Assembly: GCF_008630535.1 (NCBI RefSeq)
Contig: NZ_VWPH01000015.1
Location: 177,058-241,057 of the forward strand
Direction: 5' to 3'
Source of the DNA: Saccharopolyspora hirsuta
Lineage (GTDB): Bacteria; Actinomycetota; Actinomycetes; Mycobacteriales; Pseudonocardiaceae
DNA length: 64,000 bases
A model generated the notes under the pieces. It saw nothing but the letters and a program-made list of their open reading frames with translations, searched no databases and was not told the origin of the DNA. Position 1 is the first letter of the stretch, and every line of letters begins with the position of its first letter. A program made the translations under genes and the position numbers. Shown here in pieces: positions 26,003-34,280 of this stretch.

Positions 26003-26619
26003 GGTTTCCGTTCGGGGTCGTGTTCCGGTGCGAGGAGCTCGCGGGCGGCGGTGAGCCGGCGGCCCAGGATCTCCGCGAAGGGGTCGGTGCTGGTCGGGTC
26101 GAGGAACTCCCGCGCGGTCGCCCTGACCAGGACCTGGATCAGCTGCACCGCGGCAGCGGCCCGGAGGTCGCCGGGGGCCAGTCCTTCGCGCTGCTCGACG
26201 AGCTCCACGTCGGACTGCTCGTCGCGCAGCAGCCGCTCGAATCCCCTGGTGAGCAGCTTGGGCTCCCGCTCGAACGCGGCGCGGACGTCGGCCACGCCCT
26301 CGGCGGTGATGCCCGAGGCGTCCCAGCGCTGCACCGCCAGCTCGGCGAGGTCGTCGAGCAGGGTCGGCGAGAGCCCGGGGGCCTCCGGGTTGCCGCGGGC
26401 GACGAACCAGGCGGTCAGTTCGTCGTCGTCCTTGCGGGCGGGAACTCCGAGGACCGCGTCGTCCTTCGAAGCGAAGTAGTTGAAGAAGCTGCGCCGCGAG
26501 ATCCCGACCTGCTCGCAGACCTCTTCAACGGTGAATCCCGACAGGCCGCGTTCCGCGGTCAGCCTGCGGGCGATCGAGGTCACCTGCGCAGCCGTCGCCG
26601 CCATACGCCGCCTGCGCAT
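25999..26619 (-). CDS. TetR family repressor of the adjacent efflux pump
   Basis: 206 residues from the ATG at 26619. The ATG at 26604 has a better ribosome site (AGGCGG), and starts further upstream would run into the TGCA repeat block. The HTH is FTVEEVCEQVGISRRSFFNYF. The C-terminal ligand domain ends with DPFAEILGRRLTAAREL, a pattern common in actinobacterial TetR regulators next to DHA2 pumps. Upstream lies a 27-bp imperfect tandem repeat that is probably its operator. Co-transcription with the pump implies that drug binding lifts autorepression. Confidence 0.9.
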   Translation of the reverse strand: MRRRRMAATAAQVTSIARRLTAERGLSGFTVEEVCEQVGISRRSFFNYFASKDDAVLGVPARKDDDELTAWFVARGNPEAPGLSPTLLDDLAELAVQRWDASGITAEGVADVRAAFEREPKLLTRGFERLLRDEQSDVELVEQREGLAPGDLRAAAAVQLIQVLVRATAREFLDPTSTDPFAEILGRRLTAARELLAPEHDPERKP

Positions 26620-26624
26620 GTTCG

Positions 26625-26678
26625 TTGCACGATTCATTGCATAGTGCATTATTGCACCCTCGGATGCAGAGTGCATCG
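26625..26678. promoter_or_regulatory. Imperfect 27-bp tandem repeat with six TGCA cores (TetR operator region)
   Basis: TGCA occurs at 26626, 26638, 26645, 26653, 26665 and 26672, giving spacings 12-7-8-12-7. The two 27-bp units share TTGCAC at the left and AGTGCAT at the right (as GTGCAT and TTGCAC arms they are roughly dyadic). They overlap the expected promoter of the TetR-MFS operon. Confidence 0.65.
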
Positions 26679-26779
26679 AGTTTTGGTGTGGCCCCGGACG
26701 CACTCGCGGCCCCCGGGGGCGCGGCAGCGCCCGAGCGCTTCGGGGGATTCGTGAGCGCGGGATTCGGTGAATCAGGGGT

Positions 26780-26794
26780 ATAGAAGGCTTCTAT
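26780..26794. promoter_or_regulatory. Palindrome ATAGAAG-G-CTTCTAT (LysR-like T-N11-A site)
   Basis: A perfect 15-bp dyad in the 407-base region between the TetR and sulfatase genes. It fits the T-N11-A rule of LysR sites, and a LysR gene ends the sulfatase cluster. The site is 233 bases before the sulfatase start. Otherwise I see no gene in 26620-27026. Confidence 0.5.
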
Positions 26795-27026
26795 CGGCAA
26801 TATTCGAAATCGGTCTCCCGCCGTTCAGCTGGTCGCCTGACCTGCCCGTACGCTCGGGTTTTCGTGCGGTGCACGGGTTTTCGGCGCGTTCGGCCGCTTG
26901 GTGGGGCGAATTCGGTTCGCTAGGGTTCGCGGTGATCGCCGGGTGACCGGTGACAATTCCCGTTCGGTGGTTCCGCCCGGTGCTGCGCGCATCGCGGCGG
27001 GGCTCGACGCTGCCAGGAGGTTGGGG

Positions 27027-29372
27027 ATGAGCGATGCGGTCCGCTCCCGCGAGCGCCTGCCGATCCCGGACGAGGTCGGACCGCCGGCCACCGCGCTGGA
27101 CGCGCGCGACCAGCGGTTCGAGCCGGTGCGACCGGTGCGCCCGCCGGAATCGGCGCCCAACGTCGTGGTCGTGCTCATCGACGACATGGGGTTCGGGGCG
27201 CCCAGCGCGTTCGGCGGGCCGTGCCGGATGCCGACGGCCGAGCGGCTCGCCGACGGCGGCCTGCGCTACAGCCGCTTCCACGTCACCGCGATCTGCTCGC
27301 CGACCCGGCAGGCGCTGCTGACCGGCCGCAACCACCACTCCGTGGGCATGGGCGTGACCACCGAGATGGCCAGCGCCGCACCCGGCTACAACGGCATCCG
27401 CCCCCGCAGCGCCGCCACGCTGGCGCAGGTGCTGCGCGGGAACGGCTACAACACCGCGGCTTTCGGCAAGTGGCACCAGACCCCGGCCCGGGACGTCAGC
27501 GCCGCGGGACCGTTCGACCGGTGGCCGACGGGGGAGGGCTTCGAGAAGTTCTACGGCTTCCTGTGCGCCGAGATGAACCACTGGTACCCGCTGCTGTTCG
27601 ACGGGACCACCCCGCTGGAGCCCGCGCGCCGCCCGGAGGACGGCTACCACCTCTCCGAGGACCTGGTCGACCACGCCATCGACTGGGTGCGCGACCAGCG
27701 GTCGCTGAAGCCGGACCACCCGTTCTTCGTCTACCTGCCGTTCGGCGCCACCCACGCGCCCTACCACGTGCCCCGCGAGTACCGGGACAAGTACCGGGGC
27801 GCGTTCGACCACGGCTGGGACCGGCAGCGCGAGATCACCCTGCAGCGCCAGAAGGAGCTCGGCGTGGTGCCGGAGGACGCCGAGCTGGCCCCGTGGGCGG
27901 AGGGCGTCCCGCACTGGGACGAGCTGTCGGCCACCGAGCAGCGGGCGGCGGCGTCGCTGATGGAGCTCTACGCGGGCTTCGCCGAGCACACCGACGACCA
28001 GGTGGGCCGCCTCGTCGACGCGCTGGAGGAGCTCGACGCGCTCGACGACACGCTGTTCATCTACATCCTCGGCGACAACGGGGCCTCCGCCGAGGGCGGT
28101 CTCGGCGGCACGCTCAACGAGCACCGCTTCGCCAGCGGCATCCCGGACAGCGCCGAGTTCATCCTGGACAACGCCGACGCGCTCGGCGACGCCACGACCC
28201 ACGCGCACTACCCGGTCGGCTGGGCGCTGGCGATGAACACGCCCTACCAGTGGACCAAGCAGGTCGCCTCGCACTTCGGCGGCACCCGCGACGGGATGGT
28301 GGTGCACTGGCCCCGGGGCATCGCCGAGCGGGGCGGGATCCGGCACCAGTTCCACCACGTGATCGACGTGGTGCCCACCGTGCTGGAGGCGGCGGGCATC
28401 CCGCACCCCGTCGAGGTGGACGGGGTCGCCCAGAAGCCGATCGAGGGCACCAGCATGCTCTACAGCTTCAACGACGCCGACGCGCCGGACCGGCACCGGC
28501 TGCAGTACTTCGAGATGGTCGGCAACCGCGGCATCTACCACGACGGCTGGATGGCGGTGACCCGCCACGGAACGCCGTGGGAGATGGTCCAGGGCGAGCA
28601 GCGGCGCTACTTCGACGACGACGAGTGGGAGCTCTACGACACCTCGGTGGACTGGACGCAGGCCCGCGACATCTCCGCCGAGCACCCGGGCAAGCTCAAC
28701 GAGCTCAAGCAGCTGTTCCTGGTCGAAGCGGGCCGCTACGGGGTGTTCCCGCTCGACGACCGGATGACCGAGCGGGAGAACCCGAAGGAGGCCGGGCGCC
28801 TGGACCTCATGGGCGAGCGCCGGTCGATCACCTTCCACGCCGGGGCCAAGCGGCTGACCGAGGAGACCGCGCCGAACGTCAAGAACCGCTCGCACCGGTT
28901 CACCGCCGAGGTCGAGACCGGCGGGGGAGCGGACGGCGTGATCATCGCCCAGGGCGGTCGCTTCGGCGGTTGGTCGGTGTACTTCCACGAGGGGCGGCTC
29001 TGCTACGCCTACAACTACTTCGGCCTCGATGTGCACACGGCGCGGGCGCGCGCACCGCTGGCGCCCGGCCGCCACGAGATCCGGGTCGACTTCGCCTATC
29101 ACGGCGGCGGTGTCGGCCGGGGCGGCGACGTGACGCTGCACGTGGACGGGGAGCAGGTCGGCGAGGTGGTGGTCCCGAAGACCATCCCGTACTACTTCGC
29201 CTTCGACGAGACCTTCGACATCGGTGTCGACCGCGCCACCCCGGTCACCGACGACTACCCGGTGGCCGACAACGCCTTCACCGGCGAGCTGCGCTGGGTC
29301 CGCGTCGACCTGGGCGACGACCTGCACGACGCCGCCGACGAGCGCGCCCGGTTCAAGGCCGCCCATGACTGA
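27027..29372 (+). CDS. Arylsulfatase (formylglycine-dependent sulfatase)
   Basis: 781 residues, ATG at 27027 after AGGAGG. The alkaline-phosphatase-like fold shows the metal site VVVLIDDMGFG (Asp52, Asp53) and the maturation motif CSPTRQALLTGR, where Cys90 would become formylglycine. Further marks are FGKWHQ (Lys and His) and GDNGASAEG (metal ligands). No signal peptide is seen, so it is probably cytoplasmic. The last 200 residues form a beta-rich domain (FTAEVETGGGADG, then HEIRVDFAYHGGG). It hydrolyses organic sulfate esters. The next gene is its activating enzyme, overlapping by eight bases. Confidence 0.94.
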   Translation: MSDAVRSRERLPIPDEVGPPATALDARDQRFEPVRPVRPPESAPNVVVVLIDDMGFGAPSAFGGPCRMPTAERLADGGLRYSRFHVTAICSPTRQALLTGRNHHSVGMGVTTEMASAAPGYNGIRPRSAATLAQVLRGNGYNTAAFGKWHQTPARDVSAAGPFDRWPTGEGFEKFYGFLCAEMNHWYPLLFDGTTPLEPARRPEDGYHLSEDLVDHAIDWVRDQRSLKPDHPFFVYLPFGATHAPYHVPREYRDKYRGAFDHGWDRQREITLQRQKELGVVPEDAELAPWAEGVPHWDELSATEQRAAASLMELYAGFAEHTDDQVGRLVDALEELDALDDTLFIYILGDNGASAEGGLGGTLNEHRFASGIPDSAEFILDNADALGDATTHAHYPVGWALAMNTPYQWTKQVASHFGGTRDGMVVHWPRGIAERGGIRHQFHHVIDVVPTVLEAAGIPHPVEVDGVAQKPIEGTSMLYSFNDADAPDRHRLQYFEMVGNRGIYHDGWMAVTRHGTPWEMVQGEQRRYFDDDEWELYDTSVDWTQARDISAEHPGKLNELKQLFLVEAGRYGVFPLDDRMTERENPKEAGRLDLMGERRSITFHAGAKRLTEETAPNVKNRSHRFTAEVETGGGADGVIIAQGGRFGGWSVYFHEGRLCYAYNYFGLDVHTARARAPLAPGRHEIRVDFAYHGGGVGRGGDVTLHVDGEQVGEVVVPKTIPYYFAFDETFDIGVDRATPVTDDYPVADNAFTGELRWVRVDLGDDLHDAADERARFKAAHD

Positions 29373-30231
29373 GCGGGCCTGCTGCGCCCCCTCGGCCGGA
29401 CGGCCCGAGGCGGCGGCGAACGCCGTCGAGCCCGCCGCTGCTCCGCGCGCGGAGGGCATGGTGCGGCTCGACGGCGGTTCGTTCCTCATGGGCGGCGGGG
29501 AGTACCCCGAGGAAGGACCGGTGCGGACGGTTCGGGTCGAGGCGTTCCGGATCAGCCGCACCGCGGTCTCCAACGCGGAGTTCGCCGAGTTCACCGCCGC
29601 CACCGGCTACCGCACCGAGGCGGAGCGGTGGGGCTGGTCCTTCGTCTTCGCGGGCCTGCTGCCCGACGACTTCCCGCCCACCCGGGGCGTCGCCTCAGCA
29701 CCGTGGTGGCGGCAGGTGGAGGGCGCCTACTGGCGCCGCCCCGAAGGCCCGGGGTCCGATGTGGACGATCGTGCGGATCATCCCGTGGTGCACGTGTCGT
29801 GGACCGACGCCCAGGCCTACTGCACCTGGGCGGGGCTGCGGCTGCCGACCGAGGCGGAGTGGGAGTACGCCGCGCGCGGCGGGCTGTCCGGCTGCGCCTT
29901 CCCGTGGGGAGACGAGCGGGAACCCGGCGGGGAGCACCGGATGAACGTCTGGCAGGGCGTCTTCCCGCAGCGCAACGACCGGGCCGACGGCTGGTACGGG
30001 ACGTGCCCGGTCACCGAGTTCGCGCCGAACGGCTTCGGCCTGTACAACACCACCGGGAACGTCTGGGAGTGGTGCGCCGACTGGTTCGGCCCGGGACGCC
30101 GCAGCGCTCGCGGCGGCTCGTACCTGTGCCACGAGTCGTACTGCCGGCGCTACCGGGTGTCGGCCCGCCAGGGGCTGACGCCCGACACGTCCACCGGCAA
30201 CACCGGCTTCCGCTGCGCCCGCGACGCGTGA
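29365..30231 (+). CDS. Formylglycine-generating enzyme (SUMF1/FGE family)
   Basis: 288 residues. It oxidises the sulfatase Cys to formylglycine. The FGE-sulfatase fold is marked by VRLDGGSFLMGG, HPVVHVSWTDAQAYC, RLPTEAEWEYAARGG and GNVWEWCADW. The redox copper-binding pair is Cys255 and Cys260 in GGSYLCHESYCRRYR, as in active FGEs. The ATG overlaps the sulfatase stop by eight bases, making this a dedicated activator. The N-terminus has three extra Cys and Ala-rich residues (TERACCAP) of unclear purpose. Confidence 0.95.
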   Translation: MTERACCAPSAGRPEAAANAVEPAAAPRAEGMVRLDGGSFLMGGGEYPEEGPVRTVRVEAFRISRTAVSNAEFAEFTAATGYRTEAERWGWSFVFAGLLPDDFPPTRGVASAPWWRQVEGAYWRRPEGPGSDVDDRADHPVVHVSWTDAQAYCTWAGLRLPTEAEWEYAARGGLSGCAFPWGDEREPGGEHRMNVWQGVFPQRNDRADGWYGTCPVTEFAPNGFGLYNTTGNVWEWCADWFGPGRRSARGGSYLCHESYCRRYRVSARQGLTPDTSTGNTGFRCARDA

Positions 30232-30242
30232 GGAGGAGCCGC

Positions 30243-31109
30243 ATGGAACGCCGGGAGCTGGAGTACTTCCTCGCGATCGCCGAGAGCGGGAGCTTCACCG
30301 GCGCGGCCCAAGCGCTGCGCATCGCGCAGCCCTCGCTGTCGCACGCGATCGGCTCCCTGGAGCAGAAGCTGGGCGGCAAGGTCTTCCACCGCCTCCCGCA
30401 CGGCGTCGCGCTCACCCCCGCCGGGGAGGCGCTGGTGGAACCGGCCCGGCAGGTCATGCGCGACCTCAGCACCGCCGCGGACTCGGTGCGCCGGGTGCTG
30501 GGGCTCGCCGAGGGCCGGCTGGACATCGTCGCGCAGACCACGCTCGCGGTGGACCCGCTCGCCGACCTGCTCGGCGCGTTCCTGCGCAGCCACCCGAACG
30601 TCGCGGTGCGCGTGTCCGACCACGAGCTGGGGTCGGGCGCCACCAGCGCGGTGCGCAGCGGTGAATCCGAGCTCGGCATGGCCGATTCCGCCGCGGACGG
30701 GGTCGCCGAGCTGGAGCACGTCGTGCTCGAAGGCCGCGAGATCCTGGCGGTGCTCCCGCCGGGGTCGGCGGAGCGCGACCGCCTCTGCCGCGCCGAGCTC
30801 GCCGAGCTGAACTGGGTCACGACCCCGCGCGGAACGGCGACGCGCGAAGTCATCGAGGACACCGTCGGAGCGCAGGGCGCGAAGCCGCGCGTCGCGGTGG
30901 AGACGGCGCACCAGGCGATGGTCGTGCCGCTGGTGCTGGCCGGTGCCGGGGCGACGCTGCTCCCGAGGTCGCTGGCCCGCGAAGCGGGGGAGCGCGGCGC
31001 AGTCGTCCGCCCGCTGCGGCCGAGGGTGGTGCGCCGCGGCGCCCTGTTCTGGCGCCGCGGCCCGCTCTCCCCGGCAGCCGCCGAGTTCGTCCGGATGATC
31101 TCGTCCTAG
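30243..31109 (+). CDS. LysR family transcriptional regulator
   Basis: 288 residues with a classical N-terminal HTH (SFTGAAQALRIAQPSLSHAIGSLE) and a periplasmic-binding-like effector domain starting near residue 90. It lies 11 bases after the FGE gene on the same strand, so it is probably part of the sulfatase operon. A T-N11-A dyad at 26780-26794 upstream of the sulfatase is a candidate site. Control by sulfate, cysteine precursors or a sulfate ester is plausible but not shown. Confidence 0.92.
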   Translation: MERRELEYFLAIAESGSFTGAAQALRIAQPSLSHAIGSLEQKLGGKVFHRLPHGVALTPAGEALVEPARQVMRDLSTAADSVRRVLGLAEGRLDIVAQTTLAVDPLADLLGAFLRSHPNVAVRVSDHELGSGATSAVRSGESELGMADSAADGVAELEHVVLEGREILAVLPPGSAERDRLCRAELAELNWVTTPRGTATREVIEDTVGAQGAKPRVAVETAHQAMVVPLVLAGAGATLLPRSLAREAGERGAVVRPLRPRVVRRGALFWRRGPLSPAAAEFVRMISS

Positions 31110-31113
31110 GACG

Positions 31114-31548
31114 TCAGTCGAGGCAGAACTCGTTGCCCTCGACGTCCTGCATCACGATGCACGACTCCTCCTCGCCGTCGGCGGGGAGCAGCCGCACCCG
31201 CACCGCACCGAGCGCGACCAGCCGGGCGCACTCGGCCTCGAGCACGGCGAGGCGCTCCTCGCCCACGAGCCCGGTCGCGGCCCGCACGTCGAGGTGCACC
31301 CGGTTCTTGGCCACCTTGCCCTCGGGAACGCGCTGGAAGAACAGCCGCGGGCCCACCCCGGTGGGATCGGAGCAGACGAACCACGAGTCCCGCTGCTCGA
31401 CCGGCAGCGAGTTGTTGTACTCCTCCCAGGTGCTGAACCCCTCCGGCGGCGGCGGTGCCACGTACCCCAGCACCTCGCACCAAAAGCGGCCGACGCGCAT
31501 GGGTTCCGCGCAGTCGAAAGCGACCTGGAACTGCTTGACCGATGTCAT
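31114..31548 (-). CDS. VOC (glyoxalase-like) family protein
   Basis: 144 residues with paired beta-alpha-beta-beta-beta units. The N-terminal half has FQVAFDCAEPMRVGRFWCEVLGY and the C-terminal half NRVHLDVRAA and VMQDVEGNEFCLD, where His and Glu are typical metal ligands. Members include glyoxalases, dioxygenases and resistance proteins. The gene converges on the LysR gene. No specific substrate can be assigned. Confidence 0.88.
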   Translation of the reverse strand: MTSVKQFQVAFDCAEPMRVGRFWCEVLGYVAPPPPEGFSTWEEYNNSLPVEQRDSWFVCSDPTGVGPRLFFQRVPEGKVAKNRVHLDVRAATGLVGEERLAVLEAECARLVALGAVRVRLLPADGEEESCIVMQDVEGNEFCLD

Positions 31549-31597
31549 CCGACCAGCTTAGTGGGCGCGCTGATCACCGCGGCCCGGATGTGATCGG

Positions 31598-32302
31598 TCA
31601 GCAGCCGAGCTGGTGGGCGAGGTCGAGGAAGTCGGTCGCGTTGACGTCGAACTCGTCCTCGAAGGACACGTCGGGGGCACCGCCGGGGCCGAACTCCAGC
31701 GGGCGGGCCACGAACGCGGTCTGCATGCCCAGCGCGCCCGCGGCGCGGACGTCGTACTTGTGGCAGGCGACCATCATGATCTCCGCCGGTGGCAGGCCGA
31801 GGTAGGTCGCCGCCATCCGGTAGGTGACCGGGTCCGGTTTGAACGCCCCGGCCATCTCGGCGGTGAAGACCGCGTCCCACGGCAGACCGGCCCGCTTGGA
31901 CAGGTTCACCACGGCGGACACGTCCGCGTTGGACAGCGTCGCGACGGTGAAGCGGGTCTTCAGCCGGGTCAGGCCCTCAACGGTGTCCGGCCACGGCACG
32001 AGCTTCTGCCAGGCCAGCGCGAGCTCCTCGCGCTCGGGCCCGGTGAAGGTCGTGATGCCGTCCTGCTGCAGCAGCCGGTCGAGGGAGTCGCGGTAGACGG
32101 AGTGGACGCTGGTCCACCGGTCGCCGCGGGTGTCCGCGAGCGCTGCGGAGTACGCCGCCCGCCAGCGGTGGACGAAGTCCGCCCAGTCCACCTCGGGGCA
32201 GCGACCAGCGCTGATGCGCCGGGCCTCCGCGGTGACCGTCGAGTGGAAGTCCACCGCGGTGCCCTGCACGTCGAACAGCAGGGCCTTGGGCGCTCGTCGC
32301 AC
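31598..32302 (-). CDS. HAD-superfamily haloacid dehalogenase-like hydrolase (type II)
   Basis: 234 residues. The GTG at 32302 follows GGGGAGG with a six-base gap and is preferred to the TTG just upstream. Motif I is LLFDVQGTAVDF with the nucleophilic Asp, motif II includes TLSNAD, motif III is AFKPDPVTY and motif IV is MVACHKYDVRAAGA. This matches the L-2-haloacid dehalogenase group, in which Asp displaces halide or phosphate. Located 31 bases downstream of the MHS transporter, so both may share a transcript. Uptake and dehalogenation of a haloacid is one reading; a phosphatase role is equally possible. Confidence 0.88.
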   Translation of the reverse strand: MRRAPKALLFDVQGTAVDFHSTVTAEARRISAGRCPEVDWADFVHRWRAAYSAALADTRGDRWTSVHSVYRDSLDRLLQQDGITTFTGPEREELALAWQKLVPWPDTVEGLTRLKTRFTVATLSNADVSAVVNLSKRAGLPWDAVFTAEMAGAFKPDPVTYRMAATYLGLPPAEIMMVACHKYDVRAAGALGMQTAFVARPLEFGPGGAPDVSFEDEFDVNATDFLDLAHQLGC

Positions 32303-32333
32303 GGACAACCTCCCCTGTCAGCACGTCCCGGGA

Positions 32334-33683
32334 TCATCGCATCGGCGCGCTGGCCCCGGTGCGGGCGGCTCGCTTGGCCAGGCGCGCCGGGGCGGTCTCC
32401 GGCAGGGCCAGCAGGCAGACCAGGGACAGCGTCAGCAGGGCGGCCAGGTAGTAGCCGACGTTGAGCGGGTTGCCGGTGGTGGCGATGATCCGGTTCGCGA
32501 TCATCGGCGTGATGCCGCCGCCGAGGACGGCGCCGAGGTGGTAGCCGAGACCGACCCCGGACTGCCGCTTCTCGCGGGGGTAGACCTCGGAGAAGTAGGT
32601 GTACATCGGCCCGAAGAGCACCCCGGTCCCGGCGAAGCCCAGGACGACGGCCGTGTTGACCGCGGCGACGGTGCCCGCCGAGGAGATCGGGAACAGCACC
32701 AGCGCCGCGGTCAGGGACAGCAGGACACCGGTGAGCATCACCGGCTTGCGCCCGATGCGGTCGGACAGCCACGCCGAGGTGATGTTGAGGACCGCGTGGC
32801 AGGCCAGGCCCAGCAGGGAGCCGTTCACGATCGCCTGCCGGGGCAGCCCGAGCCCCTCGGGAGCGCTGGCGGTGGCGTAGGACAGCATGAAGGTCACCAG
32901 CGTGAAAGTGGTTGCGGTGAGCCCGATGTTGATCCCGGCGGTCAGCCCGATGCGGCGCCAGTCGGACCTGATCACGTCCAGCAGCGGTTGCTTCGACCGG
33001 CTGTCGTGCTCCTCGTCGGCGACCATCGTCCGGAAGACCGGGCTCTCCGCCACGCCCTTGCGCACCCACAGCCCGAGGAGCAGGACCAGCCCACCGGCCA
33101 GGAACGGCAGCCGCCACCCCCAGTCCCGCACGTCGTCGTCGGGCAGGAACAGGACCAGGGCGAAGGCGAAGTTCGCCATGATCGTCCCGATCGGCGAGCC
33201 CAGGGCCACGAACGAGCCGTACACGCCGCGCCGGTGCACGGGCGCGTGCTCGATCGCGAGCACCGCGGCACCGGCGCTCTCCCCACCGCGCGCGACGCCG
33301 TGCAGCAGCCGGAGCGTGACGAGCAGGAGCGGCGCGGCGACGCCGAGGACGGCGTACGAGGGCAGCACGCCCATGCCCAGCGTGGCCAGCCCCATCAGCA
33401 GGAACGCGGCGGACAGCGCGGTGCGGCGGCCCTTCCGGTCGCCGATCCAGCCGAACACGGCGGCACCGAGAGGGGCCATCACGAACCCGGCGGCGAAGGT
33501 GGACAGGCTGAGGAAGGTGCCCAGCCAGGCGTCGCCGGTCTTGAAGAAGACGTCGCCGAACACCAGCGCCGCGGCCGTGCCGTAGATGGTGAAGTCGTAC
33601 AGTTCGAGGGAGGTGCCGACCCCGGCGGCCACCCCCACCCGCAGCACGCTGGAAGACCGCTCCGCGGATCGGGTCGATGTCAT
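32334..33683 (-). CDS. MHS-type MFS transporter (metabolite:H+ symporter)
   Basis: 449 residues and about 12 transmembrane segments. The MHS signature is seen in GTSLELYDFTIYGTAAALVF and GWIGDRKGRRTALS (motif A between TM2 and TM3), with RLLHGVARGGESAGA in TM4. Family members such as ShiA and KgtP import organic acids. It precedes a dehalogenase-like gene on the same strand. A long region upstream (to 34345) lacks obvious genes but is highly structured. A perfect 15-bp dyad is 71 bases before the start. Confidence 0.9.
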   Translation of the reverse strand: MTSTRSAERSSSVLRVGVAAGVGTSLELYDFTIYGTAAALVFGDVFFKTGDAWLGTFLSLSTFAAGFVMAPLGAAVFGWIGDRKGRRTALSAAFLLMGLATLGMGVLPSYAVLGVAAPLLLVTLRLLHGVARGGESAGAAVLAIEHAPVHRRGVYGSFVALGSPIGTIMANFAFALVLFLPDDDVRDWGWRLPFLAGGLVLLLGLWVRKGVAESPVFRTMVADEEHDSRSKQPLLDVIRSDWRRIGLTAGINIGLTATTFTLVTFMLSYATASAPEGLGLPRQAIVNGSLLGLACHAVLNITSAWLSDRIGRKPVMLTGVLLSLTAALVLFPISSAGTVAAVNTAVVLGFAGTGVLFGPMYTYFSEVYPREKRQSGVGLGYHLGAVLGGGITPMIANRIIATTGNPLNVGYYLAALLTLSLVCLLALPETAPARLAKRAARTGASAPMR

Positions 33684-33753
33684 CAGACGTCCTCACGCAA
33701 GGTCAGTGGTGACCGACACGTTAGGAAGTCGCGAAGACCGCACCCAGTGGTGA

Positions 33754-33768
33754 ATCCCGCAGCGGGAT
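33754..33768. promoter_or_regulatory. Palindrome ATCCCGC-A-GCGGGAT
   Basis: A perfect 15-bp dyad with T-N11-A spacing, 71 bases upstream of the MHS transporter start. It is a likely operator for the transporter/dehalogenase unit. The regulator is unknown. Confidence 0.55.
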
Positions 33769-33841
33769 AGGGGATTCCTGTATTCAGCTTCTCCAACCTC
33801 GTTCTGCGCGGCGGTGCCGGTAGCGGAACCTCAGCGCCCGC

Positions 33842-34257
33842 CCGGACTCCGGGTGCCCAGCCTATGCATGACCAATACACGGCAGTTGGGCCATCTTCGC
33901 CGGAAGGAACCCCTGAGGGGTGGGCACCGTGAACCCGCGGCGGTGCGAGTTGCGAGGGCGGGTTGTGAGCCTGCGGCGTATGCGACACCTTGTTGAGGTG
34001 CTGCACCAGGACTTGCGGTTGCGGACCGGAGCAGGATGGAGAACTCGTCGAAGTCGACTTGCGGCGGGCCCGGAAAGCAGGCAACCCCGGGGCCGCTTCC
34101 CGTCGGTGGTCCGACGGGCCGAACCGGACGCAGTTCGGGGCCCCGGGGTCGGGTAGCTGCCTGGTATTCGCCGACCGCTCACCCGCGTCGCGTCCCGCAG
34201 GACGATCGCACGCCGGGTCGGCTGGAGTGCCGTGGGCGGTCCTAGCGGACAGCCACC
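33842..34257. ncRNA. Candidate structured RNA region (strand not settled)
   Basis: About 420 bases without a convincing protein but with a run of perfect helices. On plus-strand numbering: CCCGG/CCGGG at 33842; ACCCC/GGGGT at 33909-33921; GCACCG (33924-33929) with CGGTGC (33941-33946), whose loop AACCCGC (33932-33938) pairs with GCGGGTT (33958-33964) as an H-type pseudoknot; CACCT/AGGTG at 33986-34000; a three-way junction at 34078-34163; GCCGACC (34170-34176) with GGTCGGC (34216-34222), enclosing CGTCC/GGACG at 34191-34204; and GTCC/GGAC at 34239-34250. It could be a long 5' leader of the MHS transporter (minus strand) or an independent RNA. No known family is recognised. Confidence 0.45.
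34078..34163. ncRNA. Three-way-junction core of the structured region
   Basis: P0 is CAGGCA (34078-34083) with TGCCTG (34158-34163). P1 is ACCCCGGGGCC (34084-34094) with GGCCCCGGGGT (34139-34149). Inside P1 lie P2, CCCGTCGG with CCGACGGG (34099-34118, TGGT loop), and P3, CCGAAC with GTTCGG (34119-34138, eight-base loop). Only GCTT (34095-34098) is unpaired at the junction, and an eight-base bulge separates P0 from P1. All helices are perfect. Confidence 0.55.
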
Positions 34258-34280
34258 TCACAAGTCCTGTTGGTATTCAA
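34242..34280 (-). CDS. Possible 12-codon leader peptide
   Basis: On the minus strand a TTG at 34280 follows AAAGGAGG (34298-34291) by ten bases and opens a 12-codon frame reading roughly LNTNRTCEVAVR before a TAG. The ribosome site can be masked by CCTCCT at 34315-34310, which pairs with AGGAGG at 34296-34291. The stop falls inside a small GTCC-TAGC-GGAC hairpin. This is the layout of a translated attenuator, but the peptide is too short to judge by codon bias. The start codon is rare, so the call is tentative. Confidence 0.25.
   Translation of the reverse strand: MNTNRTCEVAVR

Noticed and set aside
26772..29603. A 943-residue minus-strand frame opposite the sulfatase
   Set aside because: It is a long GC-rich antisense shadow; the plus strand has complete sulfatase and FGE motifs.
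33920..34156. 78-residue plus-strand frame within the structured block
   Set aside because: Arg-rich, no ribosome site, and it overlaps the helices, so the RNA reading is preferred.
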